DNA of 64,000 bases from JBASEY01 sp964404285 (GTDB taxonomy: Bacteria; CSSED10-310): contig CAYOJK010000004.1 of the NCBI GenBank assembly GCA_964404285.1, positions 62,001 to 126,000 on the forward strand, read 5' to 3'. The translations under genes were made by a program, and so were the position numbers. The notes beneath the pieces were generated by a model. That model saw only the letters and a program-made list of their open reading frames with translations. It ran no database searches and was not told where the DNA came from. How positions within the stretch are numbered: position 1 is the stretch's first letter; every line of letters starts with the position of its first letter. Below are positions 19,796-28,687 of this stretch, piece by piece.

Positions 19796-21130
19796 ATGAC
19801 AAAGAATAATATTAAAGGCGCGATAACGCTTGATCATTTGAAAAGCTATACAGATAAATTCAATCAAAACGATGCTCTGAAAGTTGCTATGAACGCTGTC
19901 ACTAGGGGTAACTTGCAGGATATTGCACTCAACCGAAGCATTCTGAACAGCAACAACTGGATATTTTCTCATGAGATCGAAGAAAAGCCCGATATAACTG
20001 ATCAGAAACAGTCTGGCACCTGTTGGCTTTTCGCTGAATTAAACTGGTTGCGAACACTGACAATGAAAAAATTCAAAATAGAAAAGCTCGAGTTTTCGCA
20101 AAACCATATCGTGTTCTACGATAAACTCGAAAAAGCCAACTATTACTTGGAAGAATTGATGAAGATGCTCGACCGAGACATCGATGACAGACATGTCAGA
20201 TTTATTCTGGACAGCCCTACGCCTGACGGCGGTGAATGGCATATGATTGTCAATCTGATCACTAAATATGGTTTGATGCCCAAAGAAGTCATGCCGGACA
20301 CTTGGAACAGGGAACAAAGTCGATTTATCAACGAATTGCTCGGATATAAAATTCGTGAGGCTTTTGCGCATATGCGAGGAATGAAGAAAAAATCCGAGGA
20401 AGCCATCCGAAAATATAAAAATCAGGTGATGGCTGAGATTTATAGAATTCTGGCAACATGTATGGGTGTTCCTCCCAAAACTTTTGATTGGTCATTCCGA
20501 GACAAGGACAAGAAATACCATCAAGAAATCGGCATAACACCTCAAGAATTCTATGCAAAATATGTCGGGCTCGACCTAGATGCGTGTTACACCTTGGCCA
20601 GTTGTCCTACTAATAAAACCCCATTTGGCAAAACCTATACGATCGAGCTGTTCGGCAACATGGTAGGTGGTCGTCAATGGAAGTGGCTGAACCTGCCGGT
20701 TAGCGAATTGAAAAAAATCGCCATCAAAATGCTGAAAAAAGGTGATGCCGTGCTTTATGGATGTGATGTGGTGCAAGAATCACATACAAAAGAAGGATTG
20801 TTATCAACTGACTTATATCACTACGATCTGCTGTTCCAAACACCCTTTGTAATGGATAAACAAACACGACTCGAATATGAACAATCACGTTTGACACATT
20901 CTATGTTGCTGACAGGCGTCGAACTGATCAAAAACAAATCAGTCAGATGGAAAGTGGAAAATAGTTGGGGAACGGAAGTCGGCAAAAAAGGATTTTTTGT
21001 CATGACAGACGCCTGGTTCGATGAGCATGTATTGGATCTGATCGTGCCACCTGAATACATGCCGGCTAATTTGAAAAAAGAATTTGCACAAGAGCCTATT
21101 ACACTGCCACCATGGCATGTAATGGCTTAA
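19796..21130 (+). CDS. bleomycin hydrolase / PepC-type C1 aminopeptidase, copy 2
   Basis: A 444-residue C1B cysteine aminopeptidase and tandem paralogue of the gene upstream. Q70 and C76 in QKQSGTCW, the histidine in LTHSMLLTG and the asparagine in VENSWGTE complete the catalytic set. The first block MNAVTRGNL also matches copy 1 (MNAATRGNL). The ATG at 19796 is chosen over 19754 because AAGGAG ends 6 bp before it and because the resulting N-terminus lines up with copy 1. The two copies are clearly divergent, so the duplication is old, and both look functional. Together with two PreP genes close by, the locus is well equipped for intracellular peptide breakdown. Confidence 0.95.
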   Translation: MTKNNIKGAITLDHLKSYTDKFNQNDALKVAMNAVTRGNLQDIALNRSILNSNNWIFSHEIEEKPDITDQKQSGTCWLFAELNWLRTLTMKKFKIEKLEFSQNHIVFYDKLEKANYYLEELMKMLDRDIDDRHVRFILDSPTPDGGEWHMIVNLITKYGLMPKEVMPDTWNREQSRFINELLGYKIREAFAHMRGMKKKSEEAIRKYKNQVMAEIYRILATCMGVPPKTFDWSFRDKDKKYHQEIGITPQEFYAKYVGLDLDACYTLASCPTNKTPFGKTYTIELFGNMVGGRQWKWLNLPVSELKKIAIKMLKKGDAVLYGCDVVQESHTKEGLLSTDLYHYDLLFQTPFVMDKQTRLEYEQSRLTHSMLLTGVELIKNKSVRWKVENSWGTEVGKKGFFVMTDAWFDEHVLDLIVPPEYMPANLKKEFAQEPITLPPWHVMA

Positions 21131-21186
21131 CGACAACGTATAAAATAGACTTGGCGCGGACTGCAATCATTCATCAGCCAAGGATT

Positions 21187-22428
21187 TCATTTCAAATGAG
21201 ATACCCCGGGATTTATCAGATTGCTTCCTCCAACGATATGTGGTGAGGCCCCAAAAAAAGCCGACTGATTTCCATATTTTTGTTTGATACTGTCAACTGC
21301 TGAGTAAAAACGATCATAATGCGCATCGTTTTTATCGGTAAACAATGATTTTTGAACCACATCAGACACCAGTTTTTGTGTTGAAATTCCCAATAAGCGA
21401 ATTCCAACTCCCTTGGGAAGATTCGAAAAAACCAGCTTTTGAGCAATTGGGAACAGAACGTAGTCTTTATCTGTAAACGTTCTTAAAGCTTGAGATCGGG
21501 TAATCGTATAAAATTTTCCATCTCGAATTTTTACCGTGACTACCCCTGCTTTCAAGTTGCTCTGACGCAATCGAAAAGCAAGCTTTTCAACCAATCTTCG
21601 TAACTCCGCTTGAATCAGTTCAGGTTCAAAAATATCTTCACTGAATGTTATTTCACAACTCCTGCTTGGCGAAGCCGGAGCCTGTGGTTGAGCCTCCCTG
21701 CTACCACCCTGAGCGATACGATATAATGTGTTCGCCCAGACACCGAATTGACGCGACAATATCTCAGGTGATTGAGCTGCCAAATCACCTATCGTATGAT
21801 ACCCAAAATCATAAAATTTCTGTTGGCTGACTTTTCCTACACCAGGAATATGCTTGATGGGAAGTGGGGCTAAAAACGATTTTTCTTTTCCAGGAAAAAC
21901 GACTATCAAACCAAAAGGTTTAGCCAGGTCTGCAGCAATTTTGGCAGTGACACCAGAATTGGCTAAACCCGCCGACGCAGGCAACCCAAGCTCATCCCGA
22001 ATTTCATTGACGATTCTGTGTGCTATTTTGGGAGACGGCCCAAATAGCATTTCACTACCCGTCAAATCCAACCGAGCCTCATCGATCGAAAGAGGATATA
22101 CTTCCGGAGTATACCGGCGAAACACTTCAAAAACTTTTTTAGAGTAGTATTCATAAGCAGCAAAATCCGCACTCAACCATACCGCATCAGGACATAACCG
22201 CATCGCCCGAACAGACGGCATAGCGGAACACACACCATATTTTCTGGCCTGATATGAGCATGTCAACACGACATCTCGTGGAGATTTACCTCCAATTATC
22301 ACCGGGTACCCCTGTAAATCAGGCCGTTTCAACAATTCAACCGAAACATAAAATGCGTCCATATCAACATGTAAAATACACGGAGCGCTTTTTCTTGTTT
22401 GAATACACTTCGATACTGACTGCTTCAT
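21187..22428 (-). CDS. dinB: DNA polymerase IV (Y family)
   Basis: An error-prone translesion polymerase of the DinB/ImuB/UmuC family, 413 residues. The metal-binding residues are D22 and D24 in HVDMDAFYVS, and D116-E117 in SIDEA. The order is palm, fingers (GGKSPRDVVLTCSYQARKYG), thumb with the helix-hairpin-helix HIPGVGKVS, and a little-finger domain from about residue 235. The segment after SIDEA reads RLDL instead of the common YLD, a minor variation. No clear beta-clamp-binding peptide is visible at the C-terminus. It follows lexA after about 47 bp on the same strand, so the pair is probably one SOS-regulated operon. Confidence 0.95.
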   Translation of the reverse strand: MKQSVSKCIQTRKSAPCILHVDMDAFYVSVELLKRPDLQGYPVIIGGKSPRDVVLTCSYQARKYGVCSAMPSVRAMRLCPDAVWLSADFAAYEYYSKKVFEVFRRYTPEVYPLSIDEARLDLTGSEMLFGPSPKIAHRIVNEIRDELGLPASAGLANSGVTAKIAADLAKPFGLIVVFPGKEKSFLAPLPIKHIPGVGKVSQQKFYDFGYHTIGDLAAQSPEILSRQFGVWANTLYRIAQGGSREAQPQAPASPSRSCEITFSEDIFEPELIQAELRRLVEKLAFRLRQSNLKAGVVTVKIRDGKFYTITRSQALRTFTDKDYVLFPIAQKLVFSNLPKGVGIRLLGISTQKLVSDVVQKSLFTDKNDAHYDRFYSAVDSIKQKYGNQSAFFGASPHIVGGSNLINPGVSHLK

Positions 22429-22475
22429 AAACCAATCCTCTCTAAAAAATATATGCCTTTCGATTAACTGCTAAA

Positions 22476-23078
22476 CTAACGGTATTTCCGCAACAAACCT
22501 ATAACAACACCTCGTATTTCTATCGATGTGCCCGGAACGATAATTGGCGCCATTGCGGCATTAGATGGCTGTAAACGCACATTCTTTCCTTCACGATAAA
22601 TACGCTTGACCGTCGCATCGTCACCATCAACCAAAGCAACGACAATCTCACCATCATACGCCTGACTCCGACGCTCAACGATCAAATAATCACCATCATG
22701 AATACCATCGCCAATCATCGAATCCCCATTGACCTGTAACGAAAAAGTCTCACTACGACCCAGCATGTCCTCAGGAATCGTGATCGTTTCCGGCACATCA
22801 AATGCCTGAATCGGCTCACCTGCAGCAATCAGACCCAACATCGGAATTTCCTGAGAAAACACCCCTGCATCCTCTTTTATTTTTATGGCACGAGCATACC
22901 CCTTGGAACGAACGATATAACCCCGCTTTTCTAAGGCTTTTAAATGTTTGTGCACCGTGCTCAACGACCCCAAACTAAAATGATCCCGCATTTCCATCAC
23001 GCTGGGAGCAATCCTATGTGCCGCCAAATATTTTTTTATATAATTGAAAAACTCTTTCTGCCGGGCTGTTAAATTCAT
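22476..23078 (-). CDS. lexA: LexA SOS repressor
   Basis: Transcriptional repressor of the DNA-damage response that cleaves itself when RecA is activated. The N-terminal winged helix covers about residues 1-65 (FSLGSLSTVHKHLKALEKRGYI is the recognition part). The cleavage site, counted from the longer form, is A88-G89 in GLIAAGEP; the catalytic dyad is S122 in GDSMIG and K160 in ATVKR. Length (about 200 residues) is typical. Two ATGs lie in frame at 23084 and 23078; AAGGAG is 2 bp from the first and 8 bp from the second, so 23078 is preferred. It is followed by dinB and preceded by a good promoter with repeats that may be its own operator. Confidence 0.97.
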   Translation of the reverse strand: MNLTARQKEFFNYIKKYLAAHRIAPSVMEMRDHFSLGSLSTVHKHLKALEKRGYIVRSKGYARAIKIKEDAGVFSQEIPMLGLIAAGEPIQAFDVPETITIPEDMLGRSETFSLQVNGDSMIGDGIHDGDYLIVERRSQAYDGEIVVALVDGDDATVKRIYREGKNVRLQPSNAAMAPIIVPGTSIEIRGVVIGLLRKYR

Positions 23079-23094
23079 GGACATTACTCCTTTG

Positions 23095-23141
23095 TTTCGC
23101 CTCTATTACCATATATACAGCGAAAGTAAGGCGAAAGTCAA
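23095..23141 (-). promoter_or_regulatory. lexA promoter with candidate LexA operator
   Basis: On the minus strand, TTGACT (23136-23141) and TATATA (23112-23117) are spaced by 18 bp, a good sigma-70 promoter for lexA-dinB. The octamer ACTTTCGC occurs twice, at 23131-23138 and 23120-23127, exactly 11 bp apart, covering the spacer and touching the -35. The complementary GCGAAA lies beyond the -10 at 23095-23100. The placement is what an autoregulatory operator would need. I do not recognise the motif as a published LexA box. Confidence 0.55.
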
Positions 23142-23150
23142 TAGAAAAAT

Positions 23151-24101
23151 TTATAAAAGAGTTTTCGCCGCGCGACCAGGAATATCTTTAACCAGTTTTG
23201 GCACTGCATACCCCGGCAATCGTGCCTGGATTTTCTTGACTAACTCCTGTGCCTTGGCATCAGATACTTGAAAATGGCCTGTTCCTAACGCGGCATCTTT
23301 TTGGTGAAGGTAATACGGCTGAATTCGAAAGGCTGTCAAACCGGAAAACAATTGATAGAGCGTGTTTTCATCGTCATTGACTCCAGCCAACAAAACGGAT
23401 TGACTCAAAACCGGAATGCCTAAACGAAGCATATTGCGAACAAAAACATTCAACTCCGGATGAATTTCCTTGGGATGATTGATATGAAGAACGATTCGAG
23501 TCACAACTGATGACCCTGCATACAGAGGCATCATCATTTGCTCATCTCTCCAAGCAACAACGGGAACTCTGGTGTGTATCCGAATATGCCGAATCGAGCT
23601 CACCGCATTCAAACGCTCTAACACTAAATTCAACAATTGGCGATCCAAACAAAAAGGATCACCACCTGAAAGTATGATTTCAGAAATCTCCAGAGTCTCG
23701 CTCAAATAATGAATGACTAATTCCAAGTTTTGCAGAACAGTATCCGGCAATGAATCATTCGATATATCCTTTTTCCACCTGCGGAAACAAAATCGGCAAT
23801 GTATCGGACATTCCTGAGTAATCGTCCATAGCGCTCGTCCCCGATATTTGTGAATCAAGCCCGGGCGCTTCATGTATGCCCGCTCATCAAGCGGATCGAT
23901 GGATTCATCCGGCCCCCTGCATATTTCCTTCAAGCAGGGCACAACCTGTTTTCGCAGCGGATCGTCCGGATCACCCCAATCAATCAAGTCAGAATACTCC
24001 TGCGTGATTTTATAAGGATGAAACTGTTGAACAGCATCTACAGCTCGCTGCTCCTCCCGCGTCAGTTTGTCCCAACATCGATTGTCGACATTCACAGGCA
24101 T
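23151..24101 (-). CDS. lysine 2,3-aminomutase family radical SAM enzyme (EpmB-like)
   Basis: A 316-residue radical SAM enzyme. The iron-sulfur cysteines are C98, C102 and C105 in ECPIHCRFCFRR, and the downstream ILSGGDPF block binds SAM. The C-terminal part (IQPYYLHQKD, GHFQV, GYAVPKLVKDIPG) resembles EpmB/YjeK, the PLP enzyme that makes beta-lysine for elongation factor P, and the protein is shorter than catabolic lysine 2,3-aminomutases. No efp or epmA is in the window, so the partner is unproven. Its start overlaps the end of hemW by 10 bp, and hemW overlaps lepA, so the three form a compact leftward operon. The stop is 72 bp before the lexA start. Confidence 0.85.
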   Translation of the reverse strand: MPVNVDNRCWDKLTREEQRAVDAVQQFHPYKITQEYSDLIDWGDPDDPLRKQVVPCLKEICRGPDESIDPLDERAYMKRPGLIHKYRGRALWTITQECPIHCRFCFRRWKKDISNDSLPDTVLQNLELVIHYLSETLEISEIILSGGDPFCLDRQLLNLVLERLNAVSSIRHIRIHTRVPVVAWRDEQMMMPLYAGSSVVTRIVLHINHPKEIHPELNVFVRNMLRLGIPVLSQSVLLAGVNDDENTLYQLFSGLTAFRIQPYYLHQKDAALGTGHFQVSDAKAQELVKKIQARLPGYAVPKLVKDIPGRAAKTLL

Positions 24102-25282
24102 GCTACCAATCGCTCCGCGACAGCATCGGCCATGGCCAATCCTTTCTTCGTTGGATATATGCTGTCATCGCTCCCAAAAACTAAAAAACCACCCTGAACA
24201 AGCTCAGACACCTGCTCCATCATCGCTTTGTTACTTTCAATCTCCAATTTGCTTAAACCCCACTGAGTCCGCAAACTCAAAAACAGCTTTTCCACCCACT
24301 CCATCCGTTGATCGATCTGTTCCCGCCCGGAAATCGGCGTTTCCAGACTATCTATCAAATGGCAATATGTCTGAAGATGATCGACATTCCACCACCTTTC
24401 TTTTCCGTTAAAACTATGCGCTGAAGGACCAATGCCCAGATATTTCGACCGAAACCAATATTTCAGATTGTGATGTGACACATACTTTTCTCCCAAAGCA
24501 TAATTGGATATTTCATAATGCCGATATCCACGCTCAGATAAATAATCATGCGTCCATTCAAACTGATCCGCTTCCGCTTTTTTCGATATCGTTTTTACTG
24601 TGCCGGAAGCGACATCTTCCGCTAATGGCGTACCGGATTCCACTGACAACTGATAGCATGACAGGTGATGAGGCGCATATTCACAAATCGTTTGAAGCGT
24701 CTTTTTATACGATCCAAACGTTTGGCCGAAAATTCCCATCAGCAGATCGACACTGAACGTAACTAGTTTGACATTTATATCTTTTCGAGACAAATCCGAC
24801 GTTCTGGCCGAAGTGTGGCGAAAACGCTCCAGTGCCGCCAGCGCCTGATCCTGGTCATGACGCCTTCCAAGAAACTGCAACGCTTTTGGATCCAACGATT
24901 GAACACCAAGACTGAAGCGGTTGAAACCATTTTCAATCCACATGTTCACGTTGTCTTCCGTCACATCGCCAGGGTTAACCTCTATGGTCATTTCAGCGTC
25001 ATCTAACACCAAAAAACGCGCCTCGATTGCGTGCATCAGACGTTCCACATGGGCTCGCCCCAAAAGAGACGGCGTTCCACCTCCCCAATATACCGTATCG
25101 AACTCTTTCCATTCGTTCGCTGACATCTCTATTTCCCGGCATAGGCAATCCACCATTCGGGTCACAGCATCCTCAGACACTTTTAAAGTGGAGAAAAATC
25201 CACAATATCGACATTTGGACAGACATATAGGTATATGGATATACAGGCCGGGTAAAGACTCCCCTTGCGGGAGATCAGTCAT
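24092..25282 (-). CDS. hemW: HemW-type radical SAM protein (HemN-like)
   Basis: A 396-residue member of the coproporphyrinogen III oxidase-like family, now mostly regarded as heme chaperones (HemW). The cluster cysteines are C20, C24 and C27 in ICLSKCRYCGFF; authentic HemN has a further Cys right after, which is absent here, favouring HemW. The SAM-binding GGGTPS follows at about residue 67. The C-terminal region with the winged-helix part (GLSKLEIESNKAMMEQV) is present. The residue after the third Cys is Gly where many HemW proteins have Asp. It overlaps lepA by 8 bp upstream and the EpmB-like gene by 10 bp downstream. Adjacent lepA-hemW is a common arrangement in bacteria. Confidence 0.93.
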   Translation of the reverse strand: MTDLPQGESLPGLYIHIPICLSKCRYCGFFSTLKVSEDAVTRMVDCLCREIEMSANEWKEFDTVYWGGGTPSLLGRAHVERLMHAIEARFLVLDDAEMTIEVNPGDVTEDNVNMWIENGFNRFSLGVQSLDPKALQFLGRRHDQDQALAALERFRHTSARTSDLSRKDINVKLVTFSVDLLMGIFGQTFGSYKKTLQTICEYAPHHLSCYQLSVESGTPLAEDVASGTVKTISKKAEADQFEWTHDYLSERGYRHYEISNYALGEKYVSHHNLKYWFRSKYLGIGPSAHSFNGKERWWNVDHLQTYCHLIDSLETPISGREQIDQRMEWVEKLFLSLRTQWGLSKLEIESNKAMMEQVSELVQGGFLVFGSDDSIYPTKKGLAMADAVAERLVACL

Positions 25283-27071
25283 TTTTCACCTTTAGAATCG
25301 ATACGAACGCCTTGTGGGGAATCATCACTGAGCCGATCATCTTCATTTTCTTTTTACCTTTTGCCTGTTTTTCAAGCAGCTTGCGTTTACGCGTGATGTC
25401 TCCCCCATAACATTTAGCCAATACATCTTTTCTTATAGCAGACACTGTCGATCGGGAAATAATTTTTCCACCAATCGACCCTTGAATCGCTATTTTGAAC
25501 ATTTGGCGAGGAATTTCCTCTCTCAACCTTTCACAGATATGCACACCTTTTTCACGAGCGCGGTCACGATGGACAATCGCGGACAAAGCGTCCACTTTTT
25601 CACCGTTGACCATTATATCAAGTTTGACCAGATCGCTCTCACGATAATCTATCAAGTCATAATCAAACGATCCATATCCTTGTGTCACACTTTTCAACTT
25701 GTCATAAAAATCAAAAATCACTTCCGACAACGGCATATCGAAAAGCACTTCCACTCGACCCGCCGACGGATAATTGAAGCGCACATTTTCTCCTCTTCGG
25801 CTGATGCACAGATTCATCACTGCTCCGGTGTATCGCTCCGGAATAATTATAGAGGCCTTGATATACGGCTCCAGCGCTTTTTCAATAGTCGATGGATCAG
25901 GATAATAGTGTGGATTGTCAATCTCTATTTCTGTTCCATTTTTGAGTTTAAAAAGATATTTGACGCTTGGAGACGTCATGATAATCGACTGGTCAAATTC
26001 TCTGTCCAAGCGCTCCTGAAAGATTTCCAAATGTAAAAGTCCAAGGAAGCCGCAACGGAACCCTTGGCCGAGCGCTATAGAGCTGTCTCGTTGAAAAACG
26101 ACGGATGCATCATTCAACTTATATCGCTCTAGAGCATCCGCAAAAGATGGAAAATCGTCGGCATCTATCGGGTAGATAGACGAGAAAACGACAGGTTTAA
26201 TTTCTTTGAATCCCGGAAGCGGTTCCGGTCGCGGATTTTTTTGGTGAGTGATCGTGTCACCTATCCTGGTATCACTGACGGTTTTAATGCCAGCTATGAG
26301 GTATCCTACTTCTCCTGCTGTAAGTTCTGCTTGCTTACGACGCTTCAGTTCAAAAATCCCCACTTCTTCCACTTTGTAAACGCTATCCATGGCCATCAAT
26401 CGGATCATATCCCCTTGCTTGACCGTGCCATCGATTACGCGGCAACTGATGATCGTGCCTCTATAGGGATCGTAACCGGCATCGAATATAAGCGCTGCCA
26501 GATTTGCGTTCGGGTCTCCCGTGGGGGGAGGAATCGTTTGGACAATAGTCTCCAAAACATCCTCGACGCCTTGGCCGGTTTTGGCTGAGCATAACACCGT
26601 TTTATCGGCATTCAACCCCAGTTCGGTTTCAATCTGTATCATCGTTTGATCTATATCGGCAGAAGGCAGGTCAATTTTGTTGATGACAGGGATTATTTCC
26701 AAGTCATGCTCCATTGCCGCCAGCAGGTTTGCCAAGGTCTGGGCTTCGACTCCTTGTGAAGCATCCACCAGCAGCAAAACGCCCTCACAGGATGCCAGCG
26801 CTCGAGATACCTCGTATGAAAAATCCACGTGTCCAGGAGTATCGATTAAATTTAAAAAGTAGGTCTTTCCGTCCCGAGCAGTGTACGGCAGCCGGATAAC
26901 GTTGCTTTTTATCGTTATCCCTCTTTCTCTCTCGATATCCATGTTATCCAACAATTGATCATGAAATTCTTGTTCTTTGACCATACCGGTCATTTGGATC
27001 AATCGGTCAGACAGAGTTGATTTTCCATGATCTATATGCGCAATAATACTGAAATTACGAATTTGTTTCAC
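25275..27071 (-). CDS. lepA: elongation factor 4 (back-translocase GTPase)
   Basis: Ribosome-binding GTPase LepA/EF4, 598 residues as usual. G1 is AHIDHGKS, G3 is DTPGHVDF and G4 is NKID. The LepA-specific C-terminal domain is present (SAIVHRDRAREKG, RQMFKIAIQGSIGGKIISRSTV and the Lys-rich tail around KKKMK). The start is GTG at 27069-27071, supported by GGAGG about 8 bp upstream; no ATG in frame fits better. It is first in the overlapping group lepA-hemW-EpmB-like, and the fusion gene upstream ends 79 bp away. Confidence 0.98.
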   Translation of the reverse strand: MKQIRNFSIIAHIDHGKSTLSDRLIQMTGMVKEQEFHDQLLDNMDIERERGITIKSNVIRLPYTARDGKTYFLNLIDTPGHVDFSYEVSRALASCEGVLLLVDASQGVEAQTLANLLAAMEHDLEIIPVINKIDLPSADIDQTMIQIETELGLNADKTVLCSAKTGQGVEDVLETIVQTIPPPTGDPNANLAALIFDAGYDPYRGTIISCRVIDGTVKQGDMIRLMAMDSVYKVEEVGIFELKRRKQAELTAGEVGYLIAGIKTVSDTRIGDTITHQKNPRPEPLPGFKEIKPVVFSSIYPIDADDFPSFADALERYKLNDASVVFQRDSSIALGQGFRCGFLGLLHLEIFQERLDREFDQSIIMTSPSVKYLFKLKNGTEIEIDNPHYYPDPSTIEKALEPYIKASIIIPERYTGAVMNLCISRRGENVRFNYPSAGRVEVLFDMPLSEVIFDFYDKLKSVTQGYGSFDYDLIDYRESDLVKLDIMVNGEKVDALSAIVHRDRAREKGVHICERLREEIPRQMFKIAIQGSIGGKIISRSTVSAIRKDVLAKCYGGDITRKRKLLEKQAKGKKKMKMIGSVMIPHKAFVSILKVKND

Positions 27072-27149
27072 ATCGTTCGCCTCCGCCGCTGTTTGTACTC
27101 ACCAATAGCGCGCTCGTCAACTTTACCGCGGGATTATTTCCGTCTTCAG

Positions 27150-28637
27150 CTATCTCCAGGAAGGGTAACGGTTATCCATCCCATCAAAAGTCAATTGGAT
27201 TTCCTTGCCGGTATCCAGATCGACAATCCATAAATCCCAATTGTTTTTTTGACCATTTTTTCCTCGGGCAAAACACAGACGATTGCCATCGGGTGAATAA
27301 CAGGGATCGTAATCATATTCTTTTGAATAGGTTGCTTGGAGATTTTTTTCTTCTTTAATCGAGTGAATGAAAATATCGGTCGTGTTACCAACATTTTCCG
27401 ATACAAAACACACATTTCTCCCGTCCGGAGACCATTTAGCTCGACACCCGGGTCGAGAACCAATTCGTTTTGGTTGGCCTTTATTGAGAGATATGGCGCT
27501 GATAAACCATCCTGGTTTTCCAGGCTCATCTTCGGTGTAAACAACTTCTCCCTGAACAGGTGATACGGATGGCAAGATACTGCGTCCGGGTATTTGGGGA
27601 GTAATCCTGCTGATACTGATTCCATTGCGTCCCATGATATACAGGGCGAGTTGGCCATCCCGATCCGAACAGAACACAATCTGATTTCCTTTAGGAGTCC
27701 AGGAAGGAGATTCATTTACTGCATCGCTCCTACCCGTCAAATTTCTTTTATCCGAGCCATCCGCCTTCATGATCCAGATATCCATTTTCCCTTCTCGATC
27801 ACTTTGAAAAGCTATCCATTGGCCATCAGGTGACCAGACCGGCCAAAAATCTTCCCCTGGGCGCTGAGTCAATTGAACAAGACCGGTTCCATCCGGTTGG
27901 ATTCGATATATATCGGAGTTACCAGTTCGCTTGGACGTGAACAGTATCCCTTGTGTCATTTCAGTGTCCGTCACCTGTTCACCGACTTTCCAAAAAGATA
28001 ACATCTGTTCACGTGCCTTGGCCTGTAACGGGATATGTATAAAAACAGTTGACACTATTGATACCAACGTAATCCATAGAAGATATTTCGTTATTTTAGA
28101 CGGGAATGGGCTTAAGCAGTTTACCACCAACATAAAACCTCCACCAATCGCCAGTTCACGCACAGCAGCGTAAATATTGTTGAATCCGAAGAGTAATGCC
28201 GCCGATCCACGCCAAATATCCTGAAAAATTGGAATCGGCGAAATAAAATAACGATTCGACAGCGGCCATAAAAGCATACATCCTTTTGGAAATGTTCTAT
28301 CTCCTGTTAAAAAATCAATAAGTATATGTGACCCCACTAGCACGAAGACAAGTATAAACGCCCGTGTTCGTTTTATGCCAAATACTGGCGCTATCAATGC
28401 TAGGCCGGCAGCAATAAGTAAAGCAAATAGCAGGGTATGGGTTATCTGATGGTGTATATAACTTCGCGTTATCAGTGTTGCTAGCAGATCGATATCAGAA
28501 AGATTTGCCAGCAAAACTGCCATGACAGCGCCTATAGCATGCTTGCGTGAGACAACATCGGTTGGTTTGCGCTGATTCCGAAGAGTTGTCCAGTAGATAC
28601 CTATACCCGCAAGGCTATGAGCGATAGGGCTAGCCAA
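27150..28637 (-). CDS. DUF457/YdjM-like membrane domain fused to TolB-like beta-propeller
   Basis: A 495-residue protein with two unrelated parts. Residues 1 to about 210 carry the DUF457/YdjM pattern (SPIAHSLAGIG at the N-terminus, a His-containing helix HHQITHTLL, then GSHILIDFLTGD) with five or six membrane helices; the family is described as membrane-bound metal-dependent hydrolases. After the last helix (ITLVSIVSTVFIHI) the remainder holds TolB/PD40 blades: SKRTGNSDIYRI, WSPDGQWIAFQSDREGKMDIWIM cut at the usual places, WTPKGNQIVFCSDRDGQ and YSPDGNRLCFA. The propeller would lie in the periplasm. The start is TTG at 28635-28637 with only a weak GGCGGGT upstream, chosen because the family signature begins there. 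Function is unknown. Confidence 0.75.
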   Translation of the reverse strand: MASPIAHSLAGIGIYWTTLRNQRKPTDVVSRKHAIGAVMAVLLANLSDIDLLATLITRSYIHHQITHTLLFALLIAAGLALIAPVFGIKRTRAFILVFVLVGSHILIDFLTGDRTFPKGCMLLWPLSNRYFISPIPIFQDIWRGSAALLFGFNNIYAAVRELAIGGGFMLVVNCLSPFPSKITKYLLWITLVSIVSTVFIHIPLQAKAREQMLSFWKVGEQVTDTEMTQGILFTSKRTGNSDIYRIQPDGTGLVQLTQRPGEDFWPVWSPDGQWIAFQSDREGKMDIWIMKADGSDKRNLTGRSDAVNESPSWTPKGNQIVFCSDRDGQLALYIMGRNGISISRITPQIPGRSILPSVSPVQGEVVYTEDEPGKPGWFISAISLNKGQPKRIGSRPGCRAKWSPDGRNVCFVSENVGNTTDIFIHSIKEEKNLQATYSKEYDYDPCYSPDGNRLCFARGKNGQKNNWDLWIVDLDTGKEIQLTFDGMDNRYPSWR

Positions 28638-28687
28638 ATTGTATTACCCGCCTTTTCATGGCTGAGATATTTTGACAGGATAAGCCA

